From NCBI GenBank assembly GCA_965153355.1, contig OZ231127.1:1054001-1118000 (forward strand): DNA of 64,000 nt. The letters run 5' to 3'. This document shows, piece by piece, positions 11,889 through 42,778 of the stretch. This DNA comes from Flaccisagitta enflata (taxonomy: Eukaryota; Chaetognatha; Sagittoidea; Aphragmophora). Every line of letters begins with the position of its first letter. Positions within the stretch are counted from its first letter, which is position 1. The translations under genes and the position numbers were made by a program. A model generated the notes under the pieces. The model was not told where the DNA came from and did no database searches. It was given only the letters and a program-made list of their open reading frames with translations.

Positions 11889-12175
11889 TACTTGTTCTGG
11901 AAATGAAATTTACAAATTTTTTTTTCTTTTTTTTTAAGTCTTCTTATGAATAAAAACAAAAAATCAAACAAAAGATAAAACGAATGAATAAGGTTTTTTC
12001 GCGTGATTAGTCAAAAATATAAACCGCGAATAATTCAGTATGTGACTAGTGGCTAGAGAACAAGAACTCAAAAAAAAAGAGGAAAAAACGAGTAATATAC
12101 ACTTCTTATCTACTGAAGAACAATTCTGTCAACATGCAATTAAAAAAAAATGAAATGTCAAACACTCTTGTGCGC

Positions 12176-12278
<103 letters not shown>

Positions 12279-12879
12279 GTTCAACCTAAATTCCAACATC
12301 CATAAGTTTTAAGAGCGGTTAACCATAATCCGTAATTAATACAACAAAGAATATGTTACATGATACAGAGAAGATTGTCCGTAATGCATGAAATAAACGA
12401 ATTCCCCCACGTCTGCGTTGTAATGAATGTTCCATCGATTCAACATGAAATATCGAGCATTATAAAACAATACAAGACTAGATAAGAATTGAGATTGGCT
12501 CTCAAGCAATATTTTCCAACTTCTCGCAGAAATCTCCCCCACAATATGATAATGAAGATATTGACGGTTCGCTTCGCATTTTTCCTGATTATTTTTTAAC
12601 TAGAGTTTTATCAATGAGGGAAAAAATGATGTATAGTTTGTTTTCCCAATTTTGGCGATGAGAATAAAAAAAAAAAAACTAGCTTTCATGAGAAGATAAA
12701 TCAGACAACAGTTGAAAAGACAGTTGAGAACAGTTAAAGATAAAAATGAGTGAGAATGAAAAAAAGGTGACAATGAGAAATGATTTGTATAAAGTCCATG
12801 AAATAAAAAAATCATTCAAATATTGGTTTGAAATTGTAACGCCCCCCCCCAAAAAAAAATTATTGTAAATATCTTCATT

Positions 12880-12935
12880 CTGATCAACACAATTGCTCTC
12901 AATCCCAATTTCTCGTGTAAAAAGACTATCGATCA
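12880..12935 (-). repeat. Diverged duplicate of the gene's 3' coding end, in the 3' flank
   Basis: The plus-strand stretch around 12883-12912 (CTGATCAACACAATTGCTCT) repeats that at 12959-12980 (CTGATCGACACGATTGCTCA). On the minus strand the copy would read ESNCVDQNED, against [10 protein letters not shown] at the true C terminus. It lies after the stop codon and is probably untranslated. Confidence 0.7.
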
Positions 12936-12948
12936 ATCAATGAAGCAA

Positions 12949-30142
<17,194 letters not shown>

Positions 30143-30575
30143 AAAATCGGACACAGCTTATGTATTAGATTGAAAGGGAATCTTTTACTTATGAATCACA
30201 CATTAACGCTCAAAGTATGAGATGATATGTCTTTATTCAAAATCGGGAAATACACCAACTACCAACACCAGACAGTCAGTTACAGAATCTTTATTGAGCC
30301 CCAACAACTAGCCAACATACAAAAAAATTAGAAAAATTACAAAAACTGAAGAAATAGTAATCCCACGAGGGCATGTAAAAAGTACAGCTGAGTGGCAGCT
30401 GTTAAAGTAGCTCCATTTATGATGATAGACGTAAAATGGCTGACATTGTCATTGGCTAATTGCTGATATTGTCCTTCCTTTCCGTTGCACTTAGAGTCTG
30501 CCATAAAATCTTGAATATCTCAATACAGACTACGCTAGAACTTCCCATCAAATCTTTTTATGAGACGCTGAAAAG

Positions 30576-31331
30576 TTTTTAGTCGCGTGAACGCGACTCT
30601 AGAAGCCGCTGTGTCGGTCGGTCGGTCGGTCGGTCGGTCGGTCGGTCCGTCAGGTTTTTGAAATAGAGCTCTAATCTTCATTTTAAAGGTACTTTAGGGT
30701 ACTTAAGGGTACTTTAGGGTAATTCAAGGTACTTTAGGCACATTAGGTACATTAGGTATATTAGTCACTTAAGTCACCCCTTAACTCACCCCTTAAGTCA
30801 CCCTTTAAGTCACCCCTTAAGTCACCCCTTAAGTCACCACTTAAGTCACCCCTTAAGTCACCCATTAAGTCACCCCTTAAGTCACCCCTTCAGTCACCCC
30901 TTAAGTCACCCCTTAAGTCACCCCTTAAATCACCCCTTAAATCACCCCTTTAGTCACCCCTTTAGTCACCCCTTAAGTCACCCCTTAAGTCACCCCTTAA
31001 GTCACCCCCTAAGTCACCCTTAAGTCACCCCTTAAGTCACCCCTTAAGTCACCCCTTAAGTCACCACTTAAGTCACCTCTTAAGTCACCTCTTAAGTCAC
31101 CTCTTAAATCACCTCTTAAGTTACTTAAGGGTACTTTAGGGTACTTTATGGTACTTTTGGGTACTTTAGGGTACTTTAGGGTACTTCAGGGTACTTTAGG
31201 GTACTTCAGGGTACTTTAGGTATAAAGATAGATATTTTTAGGTAATTATTAGTAATAATGGAATTACCTTGATTACCCTAATTACCTTTATTACCTTTAT
31301 TACCACGCGACTAAGGTTTGTTGACCTTGTT
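30576..31331 (+). repeat. Family B copy carrying an internal CCCCTTAAGTCA minisatellite
   Basis: It starts TTTTTAGTCGCGTGAACGCGACT with a (GGTC)n tract and ends ACGCGACTAAGG..GACCTTGTTGAA. Inside are GGTACTTTAG units on both sides of about 28 copies of the 12-mer CCCCTTAAGTCA. Confidence 0.78.
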
Positions 31332-31849
31332 GAATCATAAAGAGCATTGTATTTAGATCATCGTCATCATCATCATCATCATGCTCAATTTCTGCAACAA
31401 ACAAACAGAAATTAGTTTTTCTCTGCAGGTCTCAAAAAGTTGAAGGGTCTTCAATACTTCAACTTTTCTTCAGGTTGTCATAGTTATGTCCATTTATTTT
31501 TCAAAGTACGCTGAGCCACCAAGTGACAGGTCCCAGTGATATATTGTGTATATTCAGCTACTCACATGTCAAAGAGACAAGTAACAGCAACAAATTATAG
31601 GCCAAAATTTGCCCCTCTCTCCTAGTTTTACTCCCTAATGTTTTGCCACTTTCTGACCATCTCTAGTTCCCCCCGCCTTTTGTTCTCCCTTATTCAGCTC
31701 TTTCTCTTCCCGAATTCACCCCTTCCCCTTTTTTCCCGGTTCTTTCTTCCCTCATTTCTTCCCCTTTATAAGTCACTTCCCACCCCTCTTTCCTATCCAG
31801 TTGTTTGTCTCTTCCTCACCCCTTGTCCATTCACCCTTTCTTACCTTTC

Positions 31850-32165
31850 CAGTTGTTCATCTCTTCTTCAACCCCTGATTCACCCCCCCCTCTTTCTTCC
31901 CTCTGTATCAGTCTCTTCTTCACCCCTAAATCACCCCCCCCTTTTTTTCTTCCCTCTCAATCAGTCTCTCTGTACCTCTAATTCACACCCCCACTCTTTC
32001 TTCCCTCTTTATCAGTCTCTTCCTCACCCCTCATTCACCCCCCCCCATCTTTTTTCCCTCTTTATCAATCTCTTCCTCACCCCTAATTCACCCCCCCCCC
32101 ATCTTTTTTTCCCTCTGTGTCAATCTCTTCCTCACCCCTAATTCACCCCCCCCTCTTTCTTCCCA
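31850..32165. repeat. Minisatellite, about 65-bp pyrimidine-rich unit
   Basis: Four to five copies contain ATTCACCCCCCC, CTTTCTTCCCTCTTTATCAG and TCTCTTCCTCACCCCT. Confidence 0.8.
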
Positions 32166-32241
32166 GTTGTTCGTCTCTGCTTTCTCCTTTTCTTGCTTCT
32201 AGATACAAATCCCCTTTTATGGCCACCATAAGAGAGATGAG

Positions 32242-32580
<339 letters not shown>

Positions 32581-32639
32581 GGCAGACAGACAGACAGAGA
32601 GAGACAGAGAGAGAGAGAGACAGAGAGAGTGAAAGAGTC

Positions 32640-33410
32640 CAGCTCCTCTTTGTCCCTTTTCCTTTCGTCCCCGGGGCATTGTTTCCTTCTTTGGCTCCCT
32701 TCCCATTCTTTTTTTACTCATTTCTTTTTTTTTTATTTCTTTTTCTCTATCTGTATATCTTGCTTAATGCTTCTTATACTTCTGGCGAGAGCCCTATAAG
32801 TCATTGCACCGTATTGTGGTAAAAACGTCGTTATTCCTTTTGTTCATAAAAGCGACCATGAATCGTGTATCTGCCCCTCTGTCTGTCTGTCTGGCTGATT
32901 ATGAAAAAAAAGTTATATTACGCAATTGACTTTTTCAACATATCAAAGAAATCAGGTTTTTCATTTTTAAAATATTTTACTTGCGGAAGTAAGACTTTTT
33001 TTTACTGGGATGATACAATTTTCATTATACACATTCAGGAAAGAACTTATTTTTTTCTTTGGAATTATGTCAACCAAAAGTGTATGTCATGTCATGTCAA
33101 AAGCAGACAAGTTCTTGTAGTAAAGTTTATCTTACAAACTTAATCAATGAGAGCTCTTATAATTTCGTAAAGTTCCGAAGAGAGAGGAAATGTTTTGAGT
33201 CGAAAATGTGACACTGCACGAGTTATGATTATGAACGGTAATCATAAGCATGTTAAGTTGTCTGGGCTTTTCCTCTCTTCTAGCTTCTTAATCTTTCTTT
33301 TAATAACTAATTTTCATCCAATCATACAAAACATTTAACCCACTGATTTTGTCCTCGCCTTGACTTTGGCGCTTTGGGAAAGAGTTTTCTGCTTAACATC
33401 CTCTCGTTGA
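32640..33410. other. Stretch without recognised genes
   Basis: AT-rich, no repeat or coding signal recognised. Confidence 0.5.
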
Positions 33411-33535
33411 TGTCGCGTTTAACTTCATACTCTCTGTCTGTCTCTCTGTCTCTCTGTCTGTCTGTCTGTCAGTCTCTCTCTCTCTCTTTTTCTCTCTCTC
33501 TCTCTCTCTGGAACGAACAATACAGGATGGAAAAG

Positions 33536-33890
33536 AACAAGGCCAACACCCATAAGTCGCGTGCGGGACATCCATAACTTAGGATTACTCAAATTGACTC
33601 AAAATGACTTAAGATAACTTAAGATGACTTGAAATGACTTAAAAAGACATAAAATGATGATAAATGACTTGTACGACTAAATTGACCGAATTGACTTAAC
33701 TGACTTGATATAACATAAAATGACTTAAAATGACTCAGAATGACTTCGAGTGACTTTGAATGACTTTGAATGACTTCGAATGATTAAAAATGACCTAAAA
33801 TGACCAAGAAAAAGTAAAGTTTGACCGACGGACCAACCGACGGACGGACAGACAAAGCGGGTTGTGAGTCGCGCGCACGCGACTAAAAAA
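33536..33890 (-). repeat. Family B copy carrying an internal TGACTTAAAA minisatellite
   Basis: GAACAAGGCCAACACC head with CGCGTGCGGG, about 200 bases of TGACTTAAAA/TGACTTTGAA units, GACGGACC tract, and the tail GTCGCGCGCACGCGACTAAA. Confidence 0.75.
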
Positions 33891-33903
33891 GATGTAAGAA
33901 AAA

Positions 33904-34079
33904 AACAAGGCCGGATACACAGCCAAAACCAGTCGCGGACGGGTGGGCAGGGGCGAGAACTCGCGTTTTCACACTATCTGATCGTTTTCAACTCCAGCGT
34001 GACGGACGGACGGACGGACGGACGGACGGACGGACGGACAAAGCCTCTATATTATAGAGTCGCTGTCCGCGACTAAAAA
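33904..34079 (-). repeat. Family B/C hybrid-like repeat
   Basis: AACAAGGCCGGATACACAGC head, CGGACGGGTGGGCAGGGGC, a pure (GGAC)n tract, then AAAGCCTCT and the hairpin AGTCGCTGTCCGCGACT followed by AAAAAG. Confidence 0.75.
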
Positions 34080-34197
34080 GGGAGAGTTCAGGGGGAGAAC
34101 GAAGGTTAAAGAAGGGTTGCAGAGTCGTTGACAACCGTATCAACATTCATTTACCGCTATTATCAACTTCATCGCTATCATCATTACCAGTCCTACC

Positions 34198-34780
<583 letters not shown>

Positions 34781-34884
34781 CGGTGAGGCTGCTGGGAGTT
34801 ATCGTCCTCTTTACTTTGACGACTTTTGTGGTTACAAATTCCGACTTCTGTCAGATGGCGCTTAAGATAAGACCGTGTTTTTTC

Positions 34885-35145
34885 TAATTTGTATGTCTCT
34901 ATCTTTGTCTCATTTTCCTTTATAACTCATGTCTCTATCTTGGTCTCACTTCCCTTTATAACTCATGTCTCTCACTTTGTCTCATTTTCCTTTATAACTC
35001 ATGTCTCTATCTTGGTCTCGTTTCTCTTTAGAACTCATGTCTCTCACTTTGTCTCATTTTCCTTTATAACTTTTGTATCTATCTTTGTCTCATTTTCCTT
35101 TATAACTCATGTATCTATCTTTATCTCATTTTCCTTTATTCCTAA
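34885..35145. repeat. Minisatellite, about 37-bp unit
   Basis: About seven copies of CTTTATAACTCATGTCTCTA followed by TCTTGGTCTCATTTTC. Confidence 0.9.
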
Positions 35146-35665
35146 TACACGCTTTTCTTTTTATAAGAACACTGTTTATAAGAACATCAGCCTCAGATTT
35201 GGCCAAAAAATAAGAACATCTTAAGAACATGCTGAGCCTCAGATTTGAAGATAAGGATATAAGTTTTCAAAAAAATAGTAAAATTAGATGAAAAACCCTG
35301 AATGATGGATATTTTGATAATGCTTTCTAAAATGATAATTCATTATTCATTAAATATAAATCTTAAATATAAATCTTAAATATAAATCTTAAATATAAAT
35401 TTCTTTTCATTTCAATTTTTTTACAGTTGCTTAAAAAACAAACTTTTATATTGATATAGATATATAATGAAAAAGATTATCTAATTAAAAAATAAGAACA
35501 TGTTAAGAACGCTTGAACCTCACAAATGGGTTGAAAATAAGAACGCTGAGGCTGACTTTAAAAATCCATGTTCTTATAAAATGAAAAGCGTGTATCTTTA
35601 TCTTTTTCTCTTCAGATGGCGCTTAAGATACAGCAAAAGTGGTAAAACGCCTCAAATAAAATGGT

Positions 35666-35750
<85 letters not shown>
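35666..35750. repeat. (GA)n microsatellite
   Basis: About 85 bases, abutting a family C copy. Confidence 0.97.
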
Positions 35751-35753
<3 letters not shown>

Positions 35754-35754
35754 A

Positions 35755-35990
35755 CATGGGTTTACAATATCGTTGCAGACGGGTGGGCAGCGGCGTGTAG
35801 CCCCCATCCACAACCTCGTCCACCCCACACATATACTTGCACACACACACATAATCGCAACTGCAGCATCAAAAATGCGCGTTTTTGCACTTTTCATCGC
35901 GATCATCACGGAAAAACAGACAGACGGACCGACGGACAGACCAACGGACCGGCAGATGGAGAAAGCCTCTTAAAGAATAACGTGTCCGGG
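35755..35990 (-). repeat. Family C dispersed repeat
   Basis: TTTACAATATCGTTGCAGAC, GGGTGGGCAGCGGC, ACGGACCGACGGACAG and AAAGCCTCTTAAAGAA in the family C order. Confidence 0.7.
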
Positions 35991-36034
35991 GAAAAGGGGA
36001 AAGGCAACAGATGCACACAGAGTTTGTTAAGACA

Positions 36035-36180
36035 GGAGTGCGGAAGCAAAAGCGGAAGCGGAAACGAAAATAAAAGTGGATGAGGAAGCGGAAGCGAAAG
36101 TGGAAGCGGAAGCAGAAGCAGAAGCGGAAGTGGAAGCGGATGAGGAAGCGGAAGCCAAGGCGGAAGAGAATGAGAGTGGC
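36035..36180. repeat. (GGAAGC)n hexanucleotide repeat
   Basis: Degenerate GGAAGC units. The same hexamer occurs briefly at 6950-6985. Confidence 0.85.
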
Positions 36181-36420
36181 CATGGATGCAGAAGCAAAGG
36201 TGAAAGTCCAAACTGTGTGATGCCTGTTACACATGTCCATATTTTTTTCAGATTCTTACATGGATAAATGTGTTAGTTTTATATAAGGTGATTTGTTGCA
36301 CTCATCACGGTCAAGATGGGGATGATGATTATATTGATCATGATGACGATAACCATGATGGAAGTGAAGAAAACCAGGAAAGAATATAATTTGAATGCCG
36401 CGCCGAGCAACAAATGAGCA

Positions 36421-36458
36421 AGAGCAGACCAAAAAAAAAAAAAAAAAAAAAAAAAAAC
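36421..36458. repeat. Poly(A) tract
   Basis: A run of about 27 A bases. No obvious retroposed gene precedes it. Confidence 0.7.
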
Positions 36459-36541
36459 ATAACACGCAAAGACTAAAGACGAAGCATTTGGCAGTGAAGA
36501 TTTGAGGAGTGACCGCCAAGGGCCGCCATGGGCAGCAATCT

Positions 36542-36962
<421 letters not shown>

Positions 36963-37127
36963 ACTCGCAGGAAGTGGGACAACCAAAAATAAAGATAGTA
37001 TCACTGTCCATCAGATCTCTTGGTTCGTGCATTCGTCTGCCTTCTAGACAGCTCAAGTTGGAAAAATTTGAAAACGTGAATTTAGGATGCTGAGGTTGTA
37101 AATGTGTGCAATTCTCATGCTTGTGCA

Positions 37128-37349
<222 letters not shown>

Positions 37350-37424
37350 CGCTGACATCTCATGGGGTTTAACAAGTGGGTATTCAAAATCCCCTTTTGG
37401 CCGCGTAACAACACTTTATTATTA

Positions 37425-37630
37425 TAGCAGAGGGAAAAACTATGATGACTGGTTGGGGCAACAGTAGCAGAGGGACAAACTATGATGACTGGCTGGGGCA
37501 ACAGTAGCAGAGGGAAAAACTATGATGACTGGCTGGGGCAACAGTAGCAGAGGGAAAAACTATGATGACTGGCTGGGGCAACAGTAGCAGAGGGAATAAC
37601 TATGATGACTGGCTGGGGCAACAGTAGCAG
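37425..37630. repeat. Minisatellite, 40-bp unit, 5 copies
   Basis: Nearly identical copies of AGCAGAGGGAAAAACTATGA followed by TGACTGGCTGGGGCAACAGT. Confidence 0.96.
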
Positions 37631-37639
37631 ACCCAATGA

Positions 37640-38500
37640 GACTCGTTTAGATCAAATCTGCGACACTGGAGGCAACATTTATAATGGACAGAAACGGAGT
37701 TTGACAACTCCGTAGAATGAAAAAAAAAAACACTATGGTATGGAATATGTAAGAAAAAAAAAGACATGTCAACTTATGGAAAAGAAGACAGACACAAAAG
37801 ATAAGCCAGTAAGAGAAACGGAACCAAAAAAAAAAAAAAAAAAAAAAAAAAGATTGAAGGCATGTACATTTTCCCAGTCAGAATTCCCATATCTGTCGTT
37901 TTAAAGTGAAGAATCAGAAATAAGCATAAACGAATGAGAAAAAGAATACAGAATAGCAGCATGCCAATGTAATGTAGTTTTTGGCGTTTTGATTTGTCAT
38001 AAGAGTGATTTCCTTAGATCGTCTTGGAAACCATACAACATTGGTTATAAAATGGTTTGTTAGTGGAAAGTAGTGAAAACAATATGAACCTGCTGATTGA
38101 CAATGACAATGGACTGTATCCCCCCAAAAATACCGAAATTGACACTTTCAAAGTAGATGGGTACCACCGATGATTCAGCAGTTTCACAGCTGATTTCTTT
38201 TTTCATTAGCAAGCATTATTCTCCAAGTGTTGTTCATCAGTCACTCACAAAGCGACTCTGGAAAAGAGGATGCCCATTGCTTTGGAATGTCAATTAAGTT
38301 TCAAGCTGATGGAAATTTAGCCAAAACAGTGATTTCTGAGCATTACTACACCTTGTGGTTTAATATGACCTGGCATGACATAGGCATGTAGCATGGCTTG
38401 ATCTTGCATAGCATAGGTATGTAGTATGGCTTGATCAAAGCCTCCAATTGAAGGCAAAACAGAAAAAGGCGGAGTTTCACTCTGGGTTTTTATCACGAGT
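37640..38500. other. Stretch without recognised genes
   Basis: AT-rich with poly(A) runs near 37827-37850. A short inverted pair of GACATAGGCATGTAG-like words lies near 38380-38425. Nothing else is recognised. Confidence 0.5.
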
Positions 38501-38505
38501 TGGCA

Positions 38506-39435
38506 ATGAACTCTCAACTCCATTCTCTTTCCTCCTTTGCCACCACCGCTGCTATCACCTTTTCTACTGCTAAAGCCGCCACTGTTGCTATCACCACTGC
38601 TGCTGCCATTTCTGCTTCCAAACCCACCACTGCTACTGCCATTACTGCTCCCAAACCCACCACCGCAGTTGCCTCCTTCGTTGCTGCCAAACCAACCACC
38701 GCTGCTACCACTGCTGCTGCTGCCACAACTACTTCCAAACCCACCACTGCTGCTGCCAACTTCACTGCTGCCAAACCCACCACTGCTACTACCACTGCTG
38801 CTGCCATCACTGCTTCCAAACCCACCACTGCTGCTGCCGCCTTTACTGCTACCAAACCCACCACCGCTGCTACCACAGCTGCTGCTGTCAGTACTGCTTC
38901 CAAATCCACCTCTGCTGCGGCTGCCTTCACTGCTGCCAAACTCACCACTGCTGCTACCACTGCTGCTGCTGCCAGTACTGCTTCCAAACCCATCATCGCT
39001 GCTGCCGCCTTTGTTACTACCAAAGCAACAACCGCTGCAACCACCAATGCGGCTGCCATAAGTGCTTCCAAACCCACCACAGCTGCTGCCGCCTTTACTG
39101 CTGCCAAACCCACCACTGCTGCTACCACCATTACTGCTGCCATTACTGCTTCCAATCCCACCACCGCTTCTGCCACCTTTACTGCTGCCATTACCACCAC
39201 TACTGCTACCAGCATTGCTGCTGCCATTACAGCTTCCAAACCCATCACCGCTGTTGCCGCGTTTACTGCTGCCAAACCCAGCACCACCGCTACCACTGCT
39301 GCTGCTGCCAGTACTGCTTCCAAAACCACCACTGCTGCTGCCGCCTTTACTGCTGCAAAACCTACCACCTTTGCTACTGCCAAAGCCACCACCACTGCCG
39401 CCACTTTTACTAACACTAGAGCCGCTAGTACTTGA
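38506..39435 (+). CDS. Possible Thr/Ala-rich repetitive protein (uncertain; may be non-coding satellite)
   Basis: An ATG at 38506 opens a 309-codon frame to TGA at 39433. After a short MNSQLHSLSSF start it is almost entirely Thr/Ala with regularly spaced SKPTTA or AKPTTA motifs, in larger units of roughly 28 residues. Thr-rich proteins with Lys-Pro spacers can be secreted glues or mucins, but no signal peptide is visible. All three plus frames and at least two minus frames stay open over much of the region, because the sequence is built from ACC/ACT/GCT triplets. The minus strand reads a Gly/Ser-rich frame without a usable ATG. Coding status is therefore weak. Confidence 0.2.
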   Translation: MNSQLHSLSSFATTAAITFSTAKAATVAITTAAAISASKPTTATAITAPKPTTAVASFVAAKPTTAATTAAAATTTSKPTTAAANFTAAKPTTATTTAAAITASKPTTAAAAFTATKPTTAATTAAAVSTASKSTSAAAAFTAAKLTTAATTAAAASTASKPIIAAAAFVTTKATTAATTNAAAISASKPTTAAAAFTAAKPTTAATTITAAITASNPTTASATFTAAITTTTATSIAAAITASKPITAVAAFTAAKPSTTATTAAAASTASKTTTAAAAFTAAKPTTFATAKATTTAATFTNTRAAST

Positions 39436-39480
39436 ACCACCACTGCTGCCGTCACTTTTATAAACACCAGAGCCGCCACT
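38530..39480. repeat. Triplet-rich higher-order minisatellite
   Basis: Units containing ACTGCTGCTGCCGCCTTTAC and CTTCCAAACCCACCACTGCT alternate with an overall period near 84 bases. About ten higher-order copies have diverged. Confidence 0.85.
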
Positions 39481-39684
39481 TGAACAACTAGTGTTACTGC
39501 CTCTGTACCTCAGCCGCTTCGACAAACATCAAAGCCACTGCACTTTCCATTCCAGGTACCAGTTACCATCATCATATCAACCACAACCTCAAACCTCACA
39601 CCTGTCATTTTTACTTTGATTGATTACCTTGCACGCTAGTGGCTAGAGGTAGGATTAAATTTCTCAGTTCACCGCCAACTTCTT

Positions 39685-39808
39685 ATCATCATCATCATCA
39701 AGATAATCATCATCATCGTCATCGTCATCATTAACATTATCATCATCATCATCATCATCATCACAATCATCATCATCATCAAGATAATCATCATCACCAT
39801 CATCATCA

Positions 39809-39852
<44 letters not shown>

Positions 39853-39969
39853 CAATCATCATCATGCATCATCATCATCATCATCATCATTATCATCACC
39901 ATCATCACAATCAGCATCATGCATCAACAACATCATCATCATCATCACAATCAAGATAATCATCATCAC

Positions 39970-40027
<58 letters not shown>

Positions 40028-40031
40028 GTCA
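39685..40031. repeat. (TCA)n triplet microsatellite
   Basis: Interrupted by AAGATAATC and CATGCATC words that themselves recur. Confidence 0.96.
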
Positions 40032-40207
40032 TCATGCATAAACAACATCATCGGTCTCCTCCTCTCCTCTACCCTCACCTATTTAGCACCACCTTCACCG
40101 TTGCCATGAAGGAGCACCTTCCCCATGACTGTGGCTTCCGGGTTCCGGTTAAGACCTTACTTTGTATTCGGTCCATTCACTTTCTCTTTCCTTTCATCGA
40201 GTTACAC

Positions 40208-40505
40208 TCTCTCTCTCTCTCACTCAAACTCTCTTTCTCATTCGCTCTCTCTCTTTCTCTCTCTGTCTCTGTCTCTCTCTCTGTCTCTCTCTCTCTATCT
40301 CTCTCTCTCTTATTTTTTTTTCTACCATTTCCACTTCCTTTTATCAACATGCACAAAGTTGTTGTTCTATCTTTCTTTCCTCCCCTCATCATACAATCCT
40401 ACACCCCTCTTTGTCTCTGTCTCTCTGTCTCTGTCTCTCTGTCTCTATCTCTGTCTCGCTGTGTCTGTCGCTCTGTCTCTCTGTCTGTCTCTCTGTCTCT
40501 CTCTC

Positions 40506-40560
<55 letters not shown>
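40208..40560. repeat. Degenerate (CT)n/(CTGT)n tracts
   Basis: Two CT-rich clusters, 40208-40315 and 40405-40560, with CTGTCT interruptions. Confidence 0.9.
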
Positions 40561-40564
<4 letters not shown>

Positions 40565-40712
40565 CTGTTTTCTCTATACCAGGTGCAATATTTTGTTTGT
40601 TTTGTCTTTTCCAAAGGGATATTATTGTTTATTTGCTTGCCAGCAAAATGTGGTTGATGGCATTTGGTCAGAATTTGAAGTATTTTCAAAATCTAACTGA
40701 TTTCATGAGAAA

Positions 40713-40875
40713 TTTTTAGTCGCGGACACGCGACTCTACACCTTGCCGTATCGGTCGGTTGGTAGGTCGGTCGGTCCGTCGGTCCGTCTGTCACATTTTT
40801 TAATTCCTAGCGGTTTTCGCATTACTGCTCCAGCCCAACCGTCCGCGACTGGATTGCCGTGTATCCGGCCTTGTT
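40713..40875 (+). repeat. Family B dispersed repeat
   Basis: TTTTTAGTCGCGGACACGCG hairpin end, (GGTC)n tract, AGCGGTTTTCGC, and CGTGTATCCGGCCTTGTT at the far end. It is close in sequence to the copies at 45.4, 45.8 and 49.4 kb. Confidence 0.85.
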
Positions 40876-41182
40876 ATCATCTATGGAGTTATTGCTCTAA
40901 TTACTTGGTTCTAGAAAGTAAATGTGACAAATTTTGCTGCCTCTATCTTTATCCCCATTTATTAAATTATCAATACTCATAACTTATGTCATGAAAATAT
41001 TTCCTTTTCCTTTTCATCATTATTATGATTGTTTCTGTGCATGTGTTTCATCAATCCCGTGAAAACTGAATTCTGAAGAGTGGTGGAGCTGTTGTTTGGG
41101 GTGGTTGAGTTGTTCTCAACATTACTTATAACTACTTAATGAAGTTTTAAACACTATTTATTATCTCACAAGTAAGCTTTTT

Positions 41183-41400
41183 TAGTTGCGGACATGCAAC
41201 TCTTTAAGAGGCTTTTTCCGTCCGTCTGTCAGTCTGTTCGTCCAGGGTCATCGAGTTGACAGGAGGGAAAAACGAGCATTTTGATACTTTGTGTGTATGT
41301 TTGGGTGCTGGGGGTCGGTTTGGGTGTGGATGGGGGTTGGATGCCCCTGCCCACCCGTCCCCAACGATATTGTGACCCCGCGTCACTTGTTCCCCTTCTA
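41183..41400 (+). repeat. Family C dispersed repeat, reverse orientation
   Basis: TTTTTTAGTTGCGGACATGC start, CCGTCCGTCTGTCAGTC tract, TGCCCCTGCCCACCCGTCCC, and AACGATATTGTGACCCCGCG. Confidence 0.8.
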
Positions 41401-41427
41401 ATCTCACTTGCTTTGTCTTTTATCTTT

Positions 41428-41482
41428 GCTTCATTTCATTTCATTTCATTTCATTTCATTTCATTTCATTTTATTTCATTTG
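41428..41482. repeat. (CATTT)n pentanucleotide repeat
   Basis: About ten copies of TTTCA, directly beside the family C copy. Confidence 0.95.
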
Positions 41483-41489
41483 CGTGTTC

Positions 41490-42300
41490 ATTTGTTGTTG
41501 ACAAGTTGGTTATTCAAAAATGGCATGTTGATGAGGCAAAGCAAAATAATTTGTCCATATTTCTCGATGAAAAATTTTCCATTCATTTAATGATCCATAT
41601 TTATCAACATTCTTGTGTGATTTTCAAATGAGGCGCTTTCAACAATGCCTCAGCGAGGTGAAAAATATCATATGACCAGAAAAGTTCCCCATTACAGCTC
41701 TACAGAAGTCTTTTTATGCGACTGGTTTTTTTTTTACTTTCCTTTCCTACTGGTATGCTCAAATTTGGGTAAAATAATTTCTGCTTCCCTTGCATCTATT
41801 CCAACCCCAGCCTCATGGGAGCCCTTCCACGACTTCCCAGGCAAAACTAAGAAAAGTATTTCCTAAAACACTGATAAAAAAATCCTCTGCGATGATTTTT
41901 TCCAATTGGTATGTTAGCTTGTTTATTTGGCCGAGTTTGTTGCCTAAAAAATGAGCGTCATTACCATAATACAGAATGTGTTCATCATGGTTGGGAAGTG
42001 AAGCCTTCAACATTGTATTACCATAAACCGCGAACGTGGTTTTCCTGTTGCCTTTGTGAGAATCAAGAGAATTTTCCAGTGAAATCTTTATTTGTATTAT
42101 GAAATCTATTCCATTCATTCCCGTGAATATGAAAAAAGTTTCATGGGCGCCATATTTTTTACCGCGATGCAGACAAAACAAAACTCCCAATCGAGAGTGA
42201 GCAACTGTTTGTCCATTCGTCTGTCTTTAACTCTCTGTCTGTTGACAGAAGTTTGTCATTAAGAAAGCATACCTTACAAATAGAACATTCTTTTTAAAAG
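41490..42300. other. Stretch without recognised genes
   Basis: Ordinary AT-rich sequence. Open frames of up to 125 codons have no familiar motif. Confidence 0.5.
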
Positions 42301-42320
42301 AATGAATGTTCAAAAAAGGT

Positions 42321-42458
<138 letters not shown>

Positions 42459-42654
42459 ATTCCCTCATTCTCTCCTTGTCATTTCATGGTGCTGTTTCCC
42501 AAGCGGCCATAAATAAGATTTTTAAGTCTGGCTGCGTGGGACGGAACACGTTCTTTATGCTTTTTACCAGTTTTGTCTTTTGTTTATCATTTGCTCGTTT
42601 GTTTCCATTTCTTCTGCCAGGATAAGCAGGCCACTCGCTCTGTTTGTTATCAAC

Positions 42655-42778
42655 CGCCGCCGCCGCCGCCGCCTTGTCTCTTTGCTGCCACTTAACCACC
42701 ACTGTTGTCACTTCAACACTTATCACCACCACCAGCACCATCACCACCACCACCACCACCACCACCACCACCACCGCC
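42655..42778. repeat. (CCG)n and (CAC)n triplet tracts
   Basis: Short GCC run at 42655-42672 and ACC run at 42738-42775. Confidence 0.9.

Noticed and set aside
36421-36458. Poly(A) as the tail of a processed pseudogene
   Set aside because: The preceding sequence has no recognisable gene similarity and no target duplication was found.
38317-39525. Gly/Ser-rich 402-codon minus-strand frame
   Set aside because: It has no ATG near its start (a stop lies two codons before a TTG) and the region is open in almost all frames. Kept only as part of the uncertain triplet-rich block.
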